Origin: Algorimicrobium echini | Lineage (GTDB): Bacteria; Bacteroidota; Bacteroidia; Flavobacteriales; Flavobacteriaceae | Direction of reading: 5' to 3' | DNA: 64,000 nt | NCBI RefSeq assembly: GCF_900115185.1 | Contig: NZ_FOVN01000002.1 | Coordinates: 280,335 to 344,334 of the forward strand | In this document: in pieces, positions 62,689 through 64,000 of the stretch | How positions within the stretch are numbered: the stretch's first letter is position 1 | How the letters are laid out: every line of letters begins with the position of its first letter | Translations under genes and position numbers: made by a program | The notes under the pieces: generated by a model | What the model was told of the DNA's origin: nothing | The model's input: only the letters and a program-made list of their open reading frames with translations | Database searches by the model: none

Positions 62689-63388
62689 ATACATAATTAT
62701 AGATGATGAGCCTTTAGCGCATGAAATTATTGAAGAATTTTGTAGTATGCTACCACATTTACAATTGGAAAAGCATTGTTATAATGCCATGGAAGCCATG
62801 CAGTTTTTAAACGAAAACACTGTGGATTTTATGTTTTTGGATATTAATATGCCAAAACTTAAAGGCCTCGATTTTTTAAAAACGCTTACAAATCCTCCCA
62901 AAACCATTATTACCACAGCTTATAAGGAACATGCCATTGAAGGGTTTGAGTTAAACGTTGTAGATTATATTTTAAAGCCGTTTAGCTTTGATCGATTGGT
63001 GACAGCTGTAAATAAAGTATCAAATACTATTCAAACCCCAAAATTGGTACGTGAAGACGTTTCAACTTCTGAAACTAGCCCTAAACAATTCTTTGTAAAA
63101 GGTGACAAAAAACAGCATCAAATAGCTATAGACAACTTGTTGTACATTGAAGCTTATGGCAACTACACCAAACTGTTTTTAGAAGATGACATGATTGTAA
63201 GCCATGAGAAAATATCGTATTATGAAACCTTGCTAGAGGCTTCCAACTTTTTAAGGGTTCACAAATCGTTTTTGGTTTCCATTAGTAAAATTAAGTTTAT
63301 TGAAGGCAATCGTATTGTAATTAACGACCATAAAATACCCATTGGTCAAACCTACAAAAACCAGATTAACAAACTATATGGCAGTTAA
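62681..63388 (+). CDS. LytTR family response regulator
   Basis: A 235-residue regulator with a receiver domain (IIIDDEPLAHEI with the acidic pocket, phosphoacceptor Asp54 in FMFLDINMPKLKG, and ITTAYKEHAIEGFELNVVDYILKPF). A C-terminal LytTR DNA-binding domain carries FVKGDKKQHQIAIDNLLYIEAYGNY and FLRVHKSFLVS. It is translationally coupled to the kinase. The divergent ABC/M1 operon is the obvious regulatory target. The region 63389-63529 after it holds hairpin-like sequence (AACTC/GAGTT) but no gene. Confidence 0.92.
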   Translation: MLKYIIIDDEPLAHEIIEEFCSMLPHLQLEKHCYNAMEAMQFLNENTVDFMFLDINMPKLKGLDFLKTLTNPPKTIITTAYKEHAIEGFELNVVDYILKPFSFDRLVTAVNKVSNTIQTPKLVREDVSTSETSPKQFFVKGDKKQHQIAIDNLLYIEAYGNYTKLFLEDDMIVSHEKISYYETLLEASNFLRVHKSFLVSISKIKFIEGNRIVINDHKIPIGQTYKNQINKLYGS

Positions 63389-63529
63389 TTGGCATGCTGA
63401 ACATGGTGTACTTCCCTCCTAGACTATAACTCATTTAGCACGAGTTGAGCGTTTAAAAAGTGTTTTTCGCTTTCGCTGAAAACCAGATAAGACGTTTTAC
63501 TCCATGAAATGTATAAGTCCGCTTCTAGC

Positions 63530-64000
63530 TTAATCCAACCGAATTACTTCCGACTTTAACACCCATTTCCCATTTTCTTGGACACTTTTGGTTATGGTAA
63601 TTTTATTAGGTCCTGTTTTTTTGAATACATCAATGAGTTTCAAGTTTTTATGAATAGCTGTATTAATAACAATTGGTTGTGTTAATAATCGATTATTATA
63701 GGCGTCGTAAACATAGAGGGTTTTGGTGGAGGGTTTGATGTCCCAAAAACCAATTTCGTCCGCTTGGTCGTTATTAAGGTCTTGTAAATTATCGAGTTGC
63801 GATTTGTAGGCACCTTGAATAACAATATCTTTGATGTCCTTATTGCTAAAGATAATCCTGCTGTTACAATCGTCATTGCAGACTACTGTATTATTAGCTG
63901 TCGTGGTGGTTTCTGGAGATATTACAGTAGCAAAATCCGATAGGCCATCGCCATTGAAATCCCCAAACAGTTGTCTTGTTTTTGAGAGGTATGCCTTATT
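63530..64000 (-). CDS. FG-GAP/VCBS-type repeat protein, C-terminal part
   Basis: The 5' end is beyond the right edge; 156 residues are present, read in frame from base 64000 to a TAA at 63530. Calcium-binding repeat motifs are visible as GDFNGDGLSDFATV and LQDLNNDQADEIGFWD, the D-x-[ND]-x-[DN]-G-x-x-D pattern of integrin-like FG-GAP propeller repeats. The C-terminus (WVLKSEVIRLD) has no type IX sorting domain. It is probably a large secreted or surface protein. Confidence 0.8.
   Translation of the reverse strand, partial: NKAYLSKTRQLFGDFNGDGLSDFATVISPETTTTANNTVVCNDDCNSRIIFSNKDIKDIVIQGAYKSQLDNLQDLNNDQADEIGFWDIKPSTKTLYVYDAYNNRLLTQPIVINTAIHKNLKLIDVFKKTGPNKITITKSVQENGKWVLKSEVIRLD

Noticed and set aside
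63682-63876. A 64-codon minus-strand ORF with an ATG
   Set aside because: It is an out-of-frame shadow of the partial FG-GAP protein, whose frame is open to the window edge and shows clear repeat motifs.
1-64000. tRNA, rRNA or known riboswitch genes
   Set aside because: I saw no cloverleaf with a GTTCRANNC arm, no rRNA core sequence and no familiar riboswitch aptamer; a covariance search could still find something I missed.

Overview
The window looks like chromosomal DNA of a marine-type Flavobacteriaceae (Bacteroidota). The reasons are low G+C with AT-rich codon use, start sites without Shine-Dalgarno sequences, repeated TAnnTTTG (-7) promoter elements (TATATTTG, TATTTTTG, TACATTTG) just upstream of genes, many lipoproteins with a Cys about 17 residues from the start, a type IX secretion C-terminal tail (17.8 kb), an E1 alpha/beta fusion dehydrogenase, M16 and S9 lipoprotein peptidases, and the M1-peptidase/ABC-permease fusion typical of the phylum. 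I cannot name the genus from sequence alone. I see no rRNA, tRNA, CRISPR, integrase or transposase.

Layout. 0-9.1 kb is housekeeping and secreted hydrolases: nucleoside phosphorylase (cut), DUF1835, SUI1/YciH, a 2OG-Fe oxygenase, a branched-chain type 2-oxoacid dehydrogenase E1, an M19 dipeptidase, a 3D-domain lipoprotein, an oligopeptidase B-like enzyme and a lone ExbD. 9.2-9.65 kb looks like intergenic space but holds three tiny minus-strand ORFs. Two are tandem 28-codon paralogues, the third has 43 codons, and a clean intrinsic terminator follows. 9.9-24.8 kb carries RNA modification and helicase genes (pseudouridine synthase, RlmI, RlmF, DEAD-box, cold-shock protein), an OmpA lipoprotein, a YbdG-like MscS channel, an LRR protein and an M16 peptidase.

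24.8-40.1 kb is an export region. It has a TolC/HlyD/ABC type-I-like exporter with a TetR gene, whose ABC subunit has lost most ATPase motifs. A second TetR-TolC-HlyD-lipoprotein-OsmC-ATPase-ATPase-permease-permease operon resembles a split version of E. coli cecR-ybhGFSR. 40.1-46.3 kb has a 55-codon membrane protein gene with an FNR-like upstream site, topB, an arsenic operon (arsR, DUF6428, arsenate-reductase-like phosphatase, ACR3) and an M23/LysM peptidase. 46.5-50.2 kb has a DbpA-like helicase, an old-yellow enzyme and a zinc alcohol dehydrogenase.

50.2-53.1 kb is the accessory hot spot. It contains one Bacteroidota-type orphan gene (51587-52387) embedded in degenerate direct repeats, duplicated hairpin elements with a compensatory base change, and an exact 90-bp duplication that includes the gene's terminator. 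This fits a repeat-bounded gene cassette array that has lost one copy. 53.1-56.9 kb follows with a TetR gene under a twin-operator promoter, a truncated membrane protein remnant, an MBL hydrolase, a CPBP protease and two membrane proteins. 56.9-63.4 kb is an M1-peptidase/ABC-permease fusion plus ATPase, divergent from a LytS/LytTR two-component pair that probably controls it. The window ends inside an FG-GAP-type protein.
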